Below, piece by piece: positions 16,547-24,245 of a stretch of DNA of 35,672 nt. This DNA comes from Alphaproteobacteria bacterium (GTDB taxonomy: Bacteria; Pseudomonadota; Alphaproteobacteria; RF32; CAG-239). Both the position numbers and the translations under genes were made by a program. Position 1 is the stretch's first letter. The number at the start of each line of letters is the position of its first letter. The notes below the pieces were generated by a model. It was given only the letters and a program-made list of their open reading frames with translations, did no database searches and had not been told where the DNA came from. The stretch covers positions 1 through 35,672 of the forward strand of contig JAQWBS010000005.1 of assembly GCA_028706255.1 (NCBI GenBank). Reading direction: 5' to 3'.

Positions 16547-18877
16547 ATGGTTAGTAAAAAAGAAAAATATCCAGTCTTACCGCTCAGAGATATTGTTGTT
16601 TATCCAAAAATGATTGTGCCATTGTTTGTGGGCAGAGATAAATCAATTAAAGCTTTGCAAGAAGTGATTGATGAGGATAAAAATATCATCTTAGTTACGC
16701 AGAAAGAAGCTTCAATTGAAGAACCAACAGCAGACGATGTTTATCATGTCGGAACACTTGGAACTGTTTTACAGCTTTTGAAATTGCCAGACGGAACAGT
16801 TAAAGTTCTGGTCGAAGGTATTGAGCGTGTTAAAGTTGAAAAGTTTATTGATAATCGTGATTTTATGGTGGCAACAGCACAAATTTTGGCAGAAGCAAAA
16901 GAAAGTCAAATTGAATTAGAAGCGCTTTCTCGCAGTGTGTTGGCTCAGTTTGAAGAATATGTAAAACTTTCTAAAAAAATTCAGCCAGAAGTTTTGGTTT
17001 CTGTGGTGCAAATTAAAGATTATAGCAAACTTGCTGATACGATTGCCTCTCATATGTCTCTGAAGATTGGCGAAAAACAAGAATTACTTGAAGCTCGTTC
17101 CCTTAAAGAAAGATTTGAGAAAATTTTGGGCTTTATGGGCGAAGAAATTACATTGCTTGAAGTGGAAAATAAAATTCGCTCTCGTGTGCGCAAGCAAATG
17201 GAAAAAAATCAAAAAGAATATTATCTGAACGAGCAAATGAAAGCCATTCAGAAAGAGCTTGGCGACGGCGAAGAGGAAGATGAAATTTCCGAATATCTCA
17301 AAAAAATTGAGAAAACAAAATTTTCAAAAGAAGCCAAAGAAAAAGCTCTTGCCGAAGTGAAAAAACTCAAGAATATGAGTGCAATGTCATCTGAAGCAAC
17401 AGTGGTACGTAATTATCTCGATACTTTGTTGGAAATTCCTTGGAATAAGCGTTCAAAAGTCAATAAAGACCTTGCGAAAGCCTTAGAGGTTTTGGAAAAA
17501 GACCATTATGGTTTGGATAAAGTTAAAGAAAGAATTATTGAATATTTAGCCGTGCAAGCCAGAGCAGATAAAGTGAAAGGTCCAATTTTGTGCTTAGTTG
17601 GTCCTCCAGGGGTTGGTAAAACCTCTTTGGGACAGTCTATTGCTAAAGCAACGGGCAGAAACTTTGTGCGTGTTGCCTTGGGTGGCGTGCGTGATGAGGC
17701 AGAAATTCGTGGACACCGCAGAACATATATTGGTTCAATGCCTGGGAAAGTGGTTAAGGGCTTAAAGAAAGCCGCAACGTCAAACCCACTTTTCTTGCTT
17801 GATGAAATCGATAAACTTGCCAGCGATTGGCGAGGCGACCCAACTTCTGCATTATTAGAAGTGCTTGACCCTGAACAAAACTCAACTTTCAGTGACCACT
17901 ATTTGGAAGTGGATTATGACTTATCCGATGTGATGTTTGTGACCACAGCAAACTCTTTGAATATGCCTGGGCCATTGTTGGATAGAATGGAAATTATTCG
18001 TCTTTCAGGTTACACGGAAGATGAAAAAGTTCAGATTGCTAAAAAACACTTGTTGCCTAAAATTTTCAAAGAAAATGCAGTAAAAAAGACTGAGCTTGAA
18101 ATTAGTGATGATGCTATCATTGATATCGTTAGATATTATACCAGAGAAGCAGGTGTCAGAAGCTTGGAACGTGAACTTTCAACCATTGCTCGTAAGGCAA
18201 TTAAAGAGATTTTATTGTCAAAAGAGAAATCTTTAAAAGTGAAAGTTAGTTCAAAAAATATTGAGAAATTCTTAGGCGTTAAGAAATTCAGATTTGGCGA
18301 AGCGGAAGAAAAAGACACCATCGGGGTAACAACTGGTTTGGCTTGGACGGAAGTTGGCGGGGACATTCTCTTTATTGAAGCCGTTGATATGCCAGGGAAA
18401 GGTAAAATCACACAAACCGGAAAACTTGGTGAAGTGATGAAAGAATCAATTGAAACCGCATATTCTGTGGTGAGAGCGCATAGCAAAGAGCTTGGCATTG
18501 AGCCTGATGTCTTTGAAAAGAGAGACATTCACTTGCACGTTCCTGAAGGGGCAACGCCAAAAGACGGACCTTCTGCGGGGATTGCAATGTACACAACCAT
18601 TGTTTCAACGTTGACCAGAATTCCAGTTCGCAAAGATGTTGCAATGACAGGTGAAATCACCTTGCAAGGACGTGTTTTGCCGATTGGCGGGCTAAAAGAG
18701 AAGCTTTTGTCTGCACTTCGCGGCGGCATTAAAACAGTGATTATTCCAAAAGAAAATGAAAAAGACTTGGTGGAAATTCCACAAAATGTCATCAAAGGCT
18801 TGAAGATTATTCCTGTCTCTTGTGCAACAGAAGTTCTGGGAATTGCTTTAACAAAAAAGCCAAAAGCTATTAAGTAA
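16547..18877 (+). CDS. lon: ATP-dependent Lon protease (LonA type)
   Basis: A cytoplasmic AAA+ protease that degrades misfolded and regulatory proteins. The frame is open upstream as far as 16292, but the start at 16547 is preferred: AGGG lies 6 nt upstream, MVSKKEKYPVLPLRDIVVYP is the normal Lon N-terminus, and the extra 85 residues overlap the fliN gene and the heat-shock promoter. This gives 776 aa. Domains: LAN substrate-binding N domain (about 8-195), coiled coil, AAA+ module with Walker A GPPGVGKT (352-359, K358), and the protease domain with the Ser-Lys dyad S676 (PKDGPSAG) and K719 (GGLKEK). The racemase-family gene follows 27 nt later without a terminator, so the two are probably co-transcribed. 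Confidence 0.97.
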   Translation: MVSKKEKYPVLPLRDIVVYPKMIVPLFVGRDKSIKALQEVIDEDKNIILVTQKEASIEEPTADDVYHVGTLGTVLQLLKLPDGTVKVLVEGIERVKVEKFIDNRDFMVATAQILAEAKESQIELEALSRSVLAQFEEYVKLSKKIQPEVLVSVVQIKDYSKLADTIASHMSLKIGEKQELLEARSLKERFEKILGFMGEEITLLEVENKIRSRVRKQMEKNQKEYYLNEQMKAIQKELGDGEEEDEISEYLKKIEKTKFSKEAKEKALAEVKKLKNMSAMSSEATVVRNYLDTLLEIPWNKRSKVNKDLAKALEVLEKDHYGLDKVKERIIEYLAVQARADKVKGPILCLVGPPGVGKTSLGQSIAKATGRNFVRVALGGVRDEAEIRGHRRTYIGSMPGKVVKGLKKAATSNPLFLLDEIDKLASDWRGDPTSALLEVLDPEQNSTFSDHYLEVDYDLSDVMFVTTANSLNMPGPLLDRMEIIRLSGYTEDEKVQIAKKHLLPKIFKENAVKKTELEISDDAIIDIVRYYTREAGVRSLERELSTIARKAIKEILLSKEKSLKVKVSSKNIEKFLGVKKFRFGEAEEKDTIGVTTGLAWTEVGGDILFIEAVDMPGKGKITQTGKLGEVMKESIETAYSVVRAHSKELGIEPDVFEKRDIHLHVPEGATPKDGPSAGIAMYTTIVSTLTRIPVRKDVAMTGEITLQGRVLPIGGLKEKLLSALRGGIKTVIIPKENEKDLVEIPQNVIKGLKIIPVSCATEVLGIALTKKPKAIK

Positions 18878-18904
18878 GTGTTTCAATCAAGAAAGGTGCT
18901 GGAA

Positions 18905-19588
18905 ATGAAAGTTATTGGTATTTTGGGTGGAATGAGTATTGAATCGACAATCGATTATATTAAGCTTTTATCCAAACACATAAATGATAAATTAGGTGGA
19001 CAGCACTCTCCTAAAATTGCAATGAAGACAGTAGATTTTGATGAAATTGAACATTTGCAACATCAGGCAGCGTGGGATAAACTTGGAAAGATTATGGCTG
19101 AAGAAGCAAAGTCTATCCAAAACGCAGGTGCGGATTTCTTAGTGATTGCCACAAATACTATGCATAAACTTGTGCCGGAAGTGGAACAGGCGATTAACAT
19201 TCCTCTTTTACACATTGCCAAACCGACGATTGATAAAATTAAAGAAGATGGGATTAAAGATATTGCCTTGTTAGGCACAAAATTTACTATGGAACAAGAT
19301 TTCTATAAAGGACGTCTTTTAGAAGCTAATCTAAATGTTATCATTCCTGATGAAACGGATAGAAATGAAATCCATCGAATTATCTATGAAGAGCTTTGTC
19401 ATGGAAAAATATGCCCTGTTTCTATCAAAGTATTTCAAGATATCATTCAAAGACTTGCTGATAAGGGCGCAAAAGGTGTTATTTTAGGATGTACGGAAAT
19501 TGGAATGTTGGTGAAGACTGCACCTATTAAGATTTATGACACAACCGCAATTCATATGGAAGCTGCTGCAAATTTAGCAATAAGTTGA
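18905..19588 (+). CDS. Aspartate/glutamate racemase-family protein (YgeA-like), lacking first catalytic Cys
   Basis: Matches the YgeA-type amino-acid racemases along its length: KVIGILGGMSIESTIDYIK, the KTVDFDEIEHLQ block, ATNTMHKL, LLGTKFTMEQDFYKGRL, IIYEELCHGKI and GVILGCTEIGMLV. These enzymes use two cysteines for a two-base mechanism. The second is present (C196 in GCTEIG). The first, expected just before TNTMH, is Ala (A82, codon GCC), so ordinary two-base racemisation is doubtful. The protein may be altered in specificity, act as a one-base enzyme, or be inactive. A GTG at 18878 abuts the lon stop, but the ATG at 18905, preceded by AAAGG, gives the normal family N-terminus. Length 227 aa is typical. 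It forms an operon with lon. Confidence 0.85.
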   Translation: MKVIGILGGMSIESTIDYIKLLSKHINDKLGGQHSPKIAMKTVDFDEIEHLQHQAAWDKLGKIMAEEAKSIQNAGADFLVIATNTMHKLVPEVEQAINIPLLHIAKPTIDKIKEDGIKDIALLGTKFTMEQDFYKGRLLEANLNVIIPDETDRNEIHRIIYEELCHGKICPVSIKVFQDIIQRLADKGAKGVILGCTEIGMLVKTAPIKIYDTTAIHMEAAANLAIS

Positions 19589-19622
19589 TTGAAATAAATA
19601 GGGGCGTTTATTGTGTTCATTC

Positions 19623-19769
19623 TTTGATTAGATTGCCACGCTTCGGTCGCAATGACAGGCGGAGCGAGAATGGTCTATTACTTTCACTTCGCTCGCAATG
19701 ACAAAGAAGAATTATATAATATGGTAAGCAATTGTGTCATTGCGAACAACGTGAAGCAATCGAATCAAA
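19623..19769. repeat. Inverted-repeat element of about 147 bp (MITE/REP-like)
   Basis: The ends are two imperfect inverted copies of one unit of about 35 bp: 19623-19657 (ending CGCAATGACA) and 19735-19769 (starting TGTCATTGCG). A third, partial direct copy lies between them (19682-19703, CACTTCGCTCGCAATGACA). The whole can fold into a large hairpin. There is no open reading frame. The same unit occurs alone at 12991-13022. It lies in the gene-free stretch 19589-19874, which is otherwise filled only by the terminator at 19819. Confidence 0.75.
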
Positions 19770-19818
19770 AAAATATGCAAAAATAAATTTCACTTAATGG
19801 CAAAGCATAATAAAAAAA

Positions 19819-19842
19819 GCCTCGTCTAAGACGGGGCTTTTT
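19819..19842. terminator. Bidirectional terminator
   Basis: GCCTCGTC (19819-19826), loop TAA, GACGGGGC (19830-19837) with one G-T pair, then five T on the plus strand. Seven A on the left give a strong T run on the minus strand for the small gene ending at 19875. On the plus strand it would end the lon-racemase transcript. Confidence 0.8.
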
Positions 19843-19874
19843 CCTTGAAATCATCATCTCAATTTGGGGAGCTT

Positions 19875-20156
19875 TTAGGAAATAACTCGCCAAATGCTGA
19901 CAATTGATTGTTGTTCTTCGGATTGTAAAAGGCTATTTCTTTCCGTGCCTCGGTTGAGGGCGAAAAGCTTGCAATTTTTTTTGTGTTGACCACAGTTTTT
20001 GCAGAATGCCGCTTTTGCCTTTGAAAGAAAATCTTCCTCATCGTCTTTATGACAAATTTGAAAGTCTTCAGCAGAAGAAAGGTTTAAGTTTTCTTCTTGA
20101 AGGGTGTCTTCGTTGTAAAGTTTGTCATCTAAAAAAAGAACAGATGTTATATTCAT
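19875..20156 (-). CDS. Small hypothetical protein with Cys cluster, 93 aa
   Basis: I do not recognise this protein. It is 93 aa, with an acidic N-terminal half and a basic central motif FCKNCGQHKKNCKLF (about residues 51-65) giving C-x2-C-x6-C, plus one further Cys (C35, QICHKD). This could bind a metal or an Fe-S centre, but no family pattern such as bacterioferritin-associated ferredoxin is met. No signal peptide is evident. The ribosome binding site is weak. Support for a real gene comes from the terminator placed 33 nt after its stop with a strong minus-strand T run, and a possible Fur box about 18 nt upstream of its start. An alternative overlapping frame (60 codons) on the same strand is less likely. 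Confidence 0.5.
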   Translation of the reverse strand: MNITSVLFLDDKLYNEDTLQEENLNLSSAEDFQICHKDDEEDFLSKAKAAFCKNCGQHKKNCKLFALNRGTERNSLLQSEEQQSIVSIWRVIS

Positions 20157-20173
20157 AATGCTTAGTTTTAATT

Positions 20174-20192
20174 AATAATAGTTATCATTAGG
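20174..20192. promoter_or_regulatory. Possible Fur box
   Basis: Read on the minus strand, the 19-mer CCTAATGATAACTATTATT agrees with the Fur consensus GATAATGATAATCATTATC at 14 of 19 positions by my count. It sits 18-36 nt upstream of the minus-strand start at 20156, a reasonable operator position. The region is AT-rich, so a chance match is possible. Confidence 0.3.
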
Positions 20193-20260
20193 ACAAAGTA
20201 TATGTCTTTTTTGTCGAAAGTAAAGCAAAAAGATTAATTTTAATGGTAAATTAAATAATT

Positions 20261-20304
20261 TTGAGATACACATAGGGTAAATATAATATTTAATTTAAAG
20301 GTGA
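20261..20304 (+). promoter_or_regulatory. Candidate promoter and ribosome binding site of small membrane protein
   Basis: TTGAGA at 20261-20266 is followed by overlapping -10 candidates TATAAT (20282-20287, 15-nt spacing) and TAATAT (20284-20289, 17-nt spacing). AAAGGTGA at 20297-20304 lies 5 nt before the ATG at 20310. Confidence 0.45.
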
Positions 20305-20309
20305 ACTAA

Positions 20310-20651
20310 ATGAAAAAGAGAAGAAATTATCTCACAATTTTGTCGGTTGTTGGCTTAATTTTCCTTTGTGGAATTGTTTTTAATGTGCGTGGAATTCGTG
20401 ACTTTTATGTGGCAATGTTTGCACATATGAGTAATATTTGGGTGCTTGCACCAGCAGCTTTAGTTGCATTTATCTTTATTGATAACAAAAATTATTGGAT
20501 GATTGTTTTGGGTTTGGCGGTTGTAGATAGCCTTGCTGTTCAAATTTATGTTGGAAATGGTTTTCCGATTATGTTACTTATCTCTCGAGTTTGTGCATTT
20601 GTTGGTATTGTTTTCTTAATGAATATGACCAAAGTTTTTATGAGTAAATAA
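20310..20651 (+). CDS. Small membrane protein, four predicted membrane segments
   Basis: I do not recognise a named family. The 113 aa are dominated by hydrophobic stretches at about 8-25 (LTILSVVGLIFLCGIVFN), 42-56 (NIWVLAPAALVAFIF), 62-78 (YWMIVLGLAVVDSLAVQ) and 86-106 (PIMLLISRVCAFVGIVFLM). The N-terminus is basic (MKKRRN), so it should face the cytoplasm, with the C-terminus likely there too. It has a good ribosome binding site and a clear promoter candidate, and it ends 20 nt before a strong terminator, so it appears to be a single-gene unit. No conserved polar or charged residue within the membrane suggests a transport role. Confidence 0.65.
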   Translation: MKKRRNYLTILSVVGLIFLCGIVFNVRGIRDFYVAMFAHMSNIWVLAPAALVAFIFIDNKNYWMIVLGLAVVDSLAVQIYVGNGFPIMLLISRVCAFVGIVFLMNMTKVFMSK

Positions 20652-20672
20652 TTATTTTCAGATAAGAAAAAA

Positions 20673-20697
20673 GCCTCCGAATTTCGGAGGCTTTTTT
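20673..20697. terminator. Bidirectional terminator between convergent genes
   Basis: GCCTCCGA (20673-20680), loop ATT, TCGGAGGC (20684-20691), followed by six T on the plus strand and preceded by six A, which give a T run on the minus strand. It serves the small membrane protein gene and the convergent TerC gene. Confidence 0.9.
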
Positions 20698-20710
20698 GTA
20701 ATAAAAGTTC

Positions 20711-21655
20711 TTATGCTTTTCTGATTTTAGCCAAAGACACGACCACACCCAAGAAGAGTAGGGAGAAAGTCACACCCAAGGAAACCGCCGCAGGAACACT
20801 GAAGCCCAACATTGGTGCAAAAATCTTACATCCGATGAAGATGAGAATAATTGCTAAAGCATGTTGCAGATAAGCAAATCTATTCACGGCAGCCGCCAAC
20901 ATAAAATACATTGAACGAAGCCCAAGAATGGCAAAGATATTACTTGTGTAAACCACAAAGGTATCTTGCGTGATTAAGAAAATTGCCGGAATGCTATCCA
21001 CAGCGAAGATAACGTCCATTAATTCAATGAAAATCAATGCAAAGAACAAAGGCGTAATATAAAGTTTGTGGTCTTTTTTCACAAAGAAATGTTCGTTTTC
21101 AATGGTTGGCGTAATGCGAAATTTCTTTTGCAAAAATTTATAGATTTTTCCGTCTTTGAAATCGCTTTCTTCTTCTTTTGAAAGCAAAATTTTGAAGCCT
21201 GTGAAAATGAGGAATACGGAGAAAACATATAAAATCCAGTGGAATTTAGCCACCAAAGCTGCGCCAATGAAAATCATAATCGCACGCATAATCACTGCAC
21301 CCAAAATTCCCCAGAACAACACACGATGTTGATATTTTGCAGGAATAGCAAGGCTTGTGAAAATGAGCGAGATAACAAAAATATTATCCATTGAAAGGCT
21401 TAGTTCAACCAAATATCCAGTGTAATAAAGCATTCCGGTTTCAATGCCTCTTTCATAAATTACGAAAAGTCCAAACACAAGTGCAATTGAAACATATGCG
21501 ATGCAAACTCTGATAACGCTTTTAATGCAAGGTTCTTCGTTTTTTTTATGAAAAACAAAAAGGTCTAAGTAAAGCATTGTCACCACAATCGCAATAAAGC
21601 TCACCCACATCCACTCTGTTGGTAAAATAAAATGATTTGTTAAAAAGTTTTCCAT
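20711..21655 (-). CDS. TerC family integral membrane protein
   Basis: A polytopic inner-membrane protein of the TerC/Alx family, members of which are linked to tellurite resistance, alkaline response and manganese export. The start at 21655 (MENFLTNHF) is preferred over the ATG at 21718: GGAA lies just upstream and the extra 21 residues are unlike the family. That gives 314 aa. Signatures: WMWVSFIAIVVTMLYLDL, YLVELSLSMDNIFVISLIF (about 80-100), and the second repeat FIELMDVIFAVDSIPAIFLI with intramembrane acidic residues expected for metal ions. About seven to nine membrane segments are visible. It is divergent from tag. The leader is too short for a yybP-ykoY manganese riboswitch, so any regulation is by another route. 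Confidence 0.93.
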   Translation of the reverse strand: MENFLTNHFILPTEWMWVSFIAIVVTMLYLDLFVFHKKNEEPCIKSVIRVCIAYVSIALVFGLFVIYERGIETGMLYYTGYLVELSLSMDNIFVISLIFTSLAIPAKYQHRVLFWGILGAVIMRAIMIFIGAALVAKFHWILYVFSVFLIFTGFKILLSKEEESDFKDGKIYKFLQKKFRITPTIENEHFFVKKDHKLYITPLFFALIFIELMDVIFAVDSIPAIFLITQDTFVVYTSNIFAILGLRSMYFMLAAAVNRFAYLQHALAIILIFIGCKIFAPMLGFSVPAAVSLGVTFSLLFLGVVVSLAKIRKA

Positions 21656-21734
21656 GATTATTCCATTAATAAAATTAACACTGTTATGATTTGTAAGATA
21701 TGTTATAGTCGACGTCAAGGAGTTTTCCCCTTTT

Positions 21735-22304
21735 ATGAAAGGTTTTATGAAGATGACAAGATGTGCATGGGTGAAACATATTGAAGAAGAAAAATATCAT
21801 GATGAAGAATGGGGTGTTCCCAGTTATGATGACAAACATCTTTATGAAATGTTGATTTTGGAAGGCTTTCAAGCGGGATTGAGTTGGTACACCATCTTAA
21901 AAAAACGAGAAAATTTCAGAAAAGCTTTTGCAGGTTTTGATTATCATAAAATTGCCAAGTTTTCAGATGAGCAATTAGAGGCTCTAATGAGCAATGAAGG
22001 CATAATCAGAAATCGTCTCAAAATTTTTGGCACTAGAAAAAATGCAATCGCTTTTATGAAGGTTCAAAAGGAATTTGGCAGTTTTTCAACCTATCTTTGG
22101 GGATTTGTCGCTGGAAAGCCAATCATTAATTCTTGTCCAAGCTTAAAAGATGTTCCAGCCTCAACTGAACTTTCTGATAAAATTAGTAAAGATATGAAAA
22201 AGAGGGGCTTCACCTTCGTTGGCACAACCATTATTTATGCCTATATGCAAGCCGTGGGAATTGTAAACGACCACACAAATGATTGCAAGTTTAAGAAGAA
22301 ATAA
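21735..22304 (+). CDS. tag: DNA-3-methyladenine glycosylase I
   Basis: A base-excision repair enzyme that removes 3-methyladenine from alkylated DNA. The family N-terminus RCAWV...YHDEEWGVPSYDD is present, with the zinc ligands Cys and His near the N-terminus and the DHTNDC pair (His, Cys) near the C-terminus. The LEGFQAGLSWYTILKKRE block holds the base-recognising Glu, and RNRLKIFGTRKNA and FVGTTIIYAYMQAVGIVNDH also fit. The start is ambiguous: AAGGAG at 21717-21722 favours 21735, although 12 nt away. In-frame ATGs at 21747 and 21753 follow an internal AAAGG, and 21753 gives exactly the usual MxRCxWV start. Length is 183-189 aa. It ends 2-3 nt before the next hairpin and is divergent from terC. 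Confidence 0.94.
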   Translation: MKGFMKMTRCAWVKHIEEEKYHDEEWGVPSYDDKHLYEMLILEGFQAGLSWYTILKKRENFRKAFAGFDYHKIAKFSDEQLEALMSNEGIIRNRLKIFGTRKNAIAFMKVQKEFGSFSTYLWGFVAGKPIINSCPSLKDVPASTELSDKISKDMKKRGFTFVGTTIIYAYMQAVGIVNDHTNDCKFKKK

Positions 22305-22306
22305 AA

Positions 22307-22337
22307 AACACCTCTCAGATGTTTTCCAAGAGGTGTT
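22307..22337. terminator. Terminator, best on the minus strand
   Basis: Stem AACACCTCT (22307-22315) with AGAGGTGTT (22329-22337) and a 13-nt loop. The A-rich left flank gives TTTTTT on the minus strand for the secreted protein gene ending at 22355. The plus strand has only TTT, so tag termination may be weaker. Confidence 0.7.
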
Positions 22338-22354
22338 TAAAAGAAGTGGAGTTT

Positions 22355-24172
22355 CTATTCACAGATAAAATCAGCTTCTGTATATCCCTCACAACCATAA
22401 CTTCCTGAGGTATATGTTCCTGAAGTATATACTCCTGAGCATATTTTTGCTGTTCCTGAAACTATTGTCTCTCCTCCAATTCTTGCTGTACCAGCAATGA
22501 TAGCATTTCCGCTAATTTGTGCTTGTCCTTCAACAAAAGCACTTTTACCAGCAACAACGGCATCTCCGCTGATTTTAAGTGGTCTATCAGCAAGACCCGC
22601 TCTTACGTTTCCACAGATTTTGGCATTTCCAGAAATTTCAACTCGAGTATTTTTTCCGTTAATTGTTGCCCCAGAAACAACTTCCCCTTTGATAATAGCA
22701 TTATCTTTTATTATCAATTCATTTGAGCCGAAAACATAAGCATTACCATAGATTTTTGCTTTGCCACTGATTTGAGCATTATCTGCAGTTATTTTTGCTT
22801 TGCCATAAATTTTTACATTCTCAGAAATTTGCAACTTGTCTTCAGCACTTCCAGCTTGTCTAATCACGGCATCTTCAAAAACTTGAGCATTATCTCTTAG
22901 TTCAATTGTTCCCAAATATTCAGGATGGATTTCAGCATTACCATAAACTTTTGCTTTGTTTCTCATAATAATTGTTCCATATAACTGAAACCCTTTAGCA
23001 TCTAAATAGAATCCTGAATTTACTGGTAGTGTCCATAAATCTGCATTTTCAGAAATTTCTGATTCATCAAGAATGAAAACACCTTCATCAACAATTTTAC
23101 GCCTTTTTTGATCATTAATAAATATTGTTATTTTTGCTGAACTATCAACCCATGCATTTCTTTGTGCCATCAGAATATCATCTTCATCGAGATATCCTGG
23201 AGTTGTATCATAATCACCATCTTTTAAATCTGGACTTAGAGACATGTAATATAGTCTATCATCACCGCTCTTTATTGGAAATTTAGCAGTTTTTGTCCCC
23301 TTGTGAATTGTTTTAATGATGTTGTTTTGTGAATCAATCAGTGAAAAATCATTGAGAGCTTCAAAGACACAGGTTGTCTTGTCGCAAGAATGAAGTCTAT
23401 GTGTTTGGTCATAGTAATATATAAAACACATTTCATCAACTCCTTCAGGGGCATCATAACGTCCTACGGCATATCCTTTATGAATATTATATCTTTCAAC
23501 AATTGGGTCCGTTCTATGATTTGGCACTACCACATCGTGGCAGCTCACGTAAGTAATTTCTGCTTGACAGCTATCATATTTAGTTCCTTGACTATCAATG
23601 CAAGAGTTAGCACCTGTGGCACCACCATTGTCGCATTTTGTGAAATTAGATTTACATTTACAAGCAGTGTATTTGTCATCACAGCTTGTTCCGACACCTT
23701 CTAAATTTCCTGTGCAAATTTGATTATATTCAGAAGGGCAGGAGCAAGTTTCAGATTTTTCTCCGCAAATTTCACCACTCAAAACTTTAGGAAAAGGACA
23801 ATTTGAGAGGTCATGCTGATATTTTTCTTCACACTCACATTTTTCGTAATAAATGTTTGCACAAATATTTCCACCAAGAACTTTTCCTTTCTCAGTGCAG
23901 TTTAGCGTTGTGTAGGGATAAGAAGAGGTGTTACAATTACAAAATTTATAACTATTTCCGTTGGGACATTTTTGAGAAAGCGATTTTCCCTCACCACAAT
24001 TTGAGCTATCATAAATATATCCCATTAATTGACAAGGTTTATTACTGACTCCATCATTGTTTCCTTGGGGTTTAGTAATAAAATAAACGCCAGCGAAGGC
24101 ATTGTAAGTTAAAGTGAAGCTTGAACAAAAAAGTAAAAAAGCTCCCAAAAAGATGAAATATGACTTCTTCAT
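22355..24172 (-). CDS. Secreted protein: five tandem Cys modules plus C-terminal beta-helix
   Basis: I recognise no named family. The start at 24172 follows AGGAG (24180-24184) with good spacing; the ATG at 24187 overlaps that site. The 605-aa protein has a signal peptide (about 1-27, cleavage AFA/G). Next come repeated cysteine modules (59-202) with spacing C-x9-11-C-x6-8-C-x-C: 59/69/78/80, 92/104/112/114, 125/136/143/145, 153/164/171/173, and an incomplete fifth 180/191/202. A unique middle region (about 210-395) includes Cys pairs and may be a folded domain. A beta-helix (about 398-582) is built from steps such as ISGNAKICG and KIYGKAKI with hexapeptide-like periodicity. The tail repeats YTSG. 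Secretion into the periplasm or beyond is inferred. It is transcribed alone and may bind surface glycans or polymers. No catalytic motif was found. Confidence 0.75.
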   Translation of the reverse strand: MKKSYFIFLGAFLLFCSSFTLTYNAFAGVYFITKPQGNNDGVSNKPCQLMGYIYDSSNCGEGKSLSQKCPNGNSYKFCNCNTSSYPYTTLNCTEKGKVLGGNICANIYYEKCECEEKYQHDLSNCPFPKVLSGEICGEKSETCSCPSEYNQICTGNLEGVGTSCDDKYTACKCKSNFTKCDNGGATGANSCIDSQGTKYDSCQAEITYVSCHDVVVPNHRTDPIVERYNIHKGYAVGRYDAPEGVDEMCFIYYYDQTHRLHSCDKTTCVFEALNDFSLIDSQNNIIKTIHKGTKTAKFPIKSGDDRLYYMSLSPDLKDGDYDTTPGYLDEDDILMAQRNAWVDSSAKITIFINDQKRRKIVDEGVFILDESEISENADLWTLPVNSGFYLDAKGFQLYGTIIMRNKAKVYGNAEIHPEYLGTIELRDNAQVFEDAVIRQAGSAEDKLQISENVKIYGKAKITADNAQISGKAKIYGNAYVFGSNELIIKDNAIIKGEVVSGATINGKNTRVEISGNAKICGNVRAGLADRPLKISGDAVVAGKSAFVEGQAQISGNAIIAGTARIGGETIVSGTAKICSGVYTSGTYTSGSYGCEGYTEADFICE

Positions 24173-24218
24173 GGCACGACTCCTCATAGTTGTAAGAAAA
24201 AATCTTCTTATACAACCA

Positions 24219-24245
24219 ATGATAATTGTTTTTTTTTTTTTGCAA
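24219..24245 (-). promoter_or_regulatory. Candidate promoter containing a 13-nt A/T homopolymer
   Basis: On the minus strand, TTGCAA (24245-24240) and TATCAT (24224-24219) are separated by 15 nt, of which 11 are part of an uninterrupted run of 13 A (T at 24229-24241 on the plus strand). The predicted start would be near 24212, about 40 nt before the ATG. A change in run length would alter the spacing towards the optimal 17 nt. Confidence 0.35.

Noticed and set aside
18878..18904. GTG start of the racemase gene directly after the lon stop
   Set aside because: The added nine residues do not fit the family N-terminus, and the ATG at 18905 has a binding site.
19623..19769. CRISPR array
   Set aside because: The repeats are inverted and irregularly spaced, there are no unique spacers of constant size, and no cas gene is near.
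19859..20041. Alternative 60-codon frame overlapping the small Cys protein
   Set aside because: Its start lies inside the larger frame, it lacks a binding site, and its composition looks like an off-frame translation.
21656..21718. Upstream ATG of the TerC gene
   Set aside because: The 21 additional residues are polar and not part of the family; GGAA precedes the ATG at 21655.
20711..21735. Manganese (yybP-ykoY) riboswitch upstream of TerC
   Set aside because: Only 79 nt separate the TerC start from the divergent tag gene, and no matching conserved motifs were seen.
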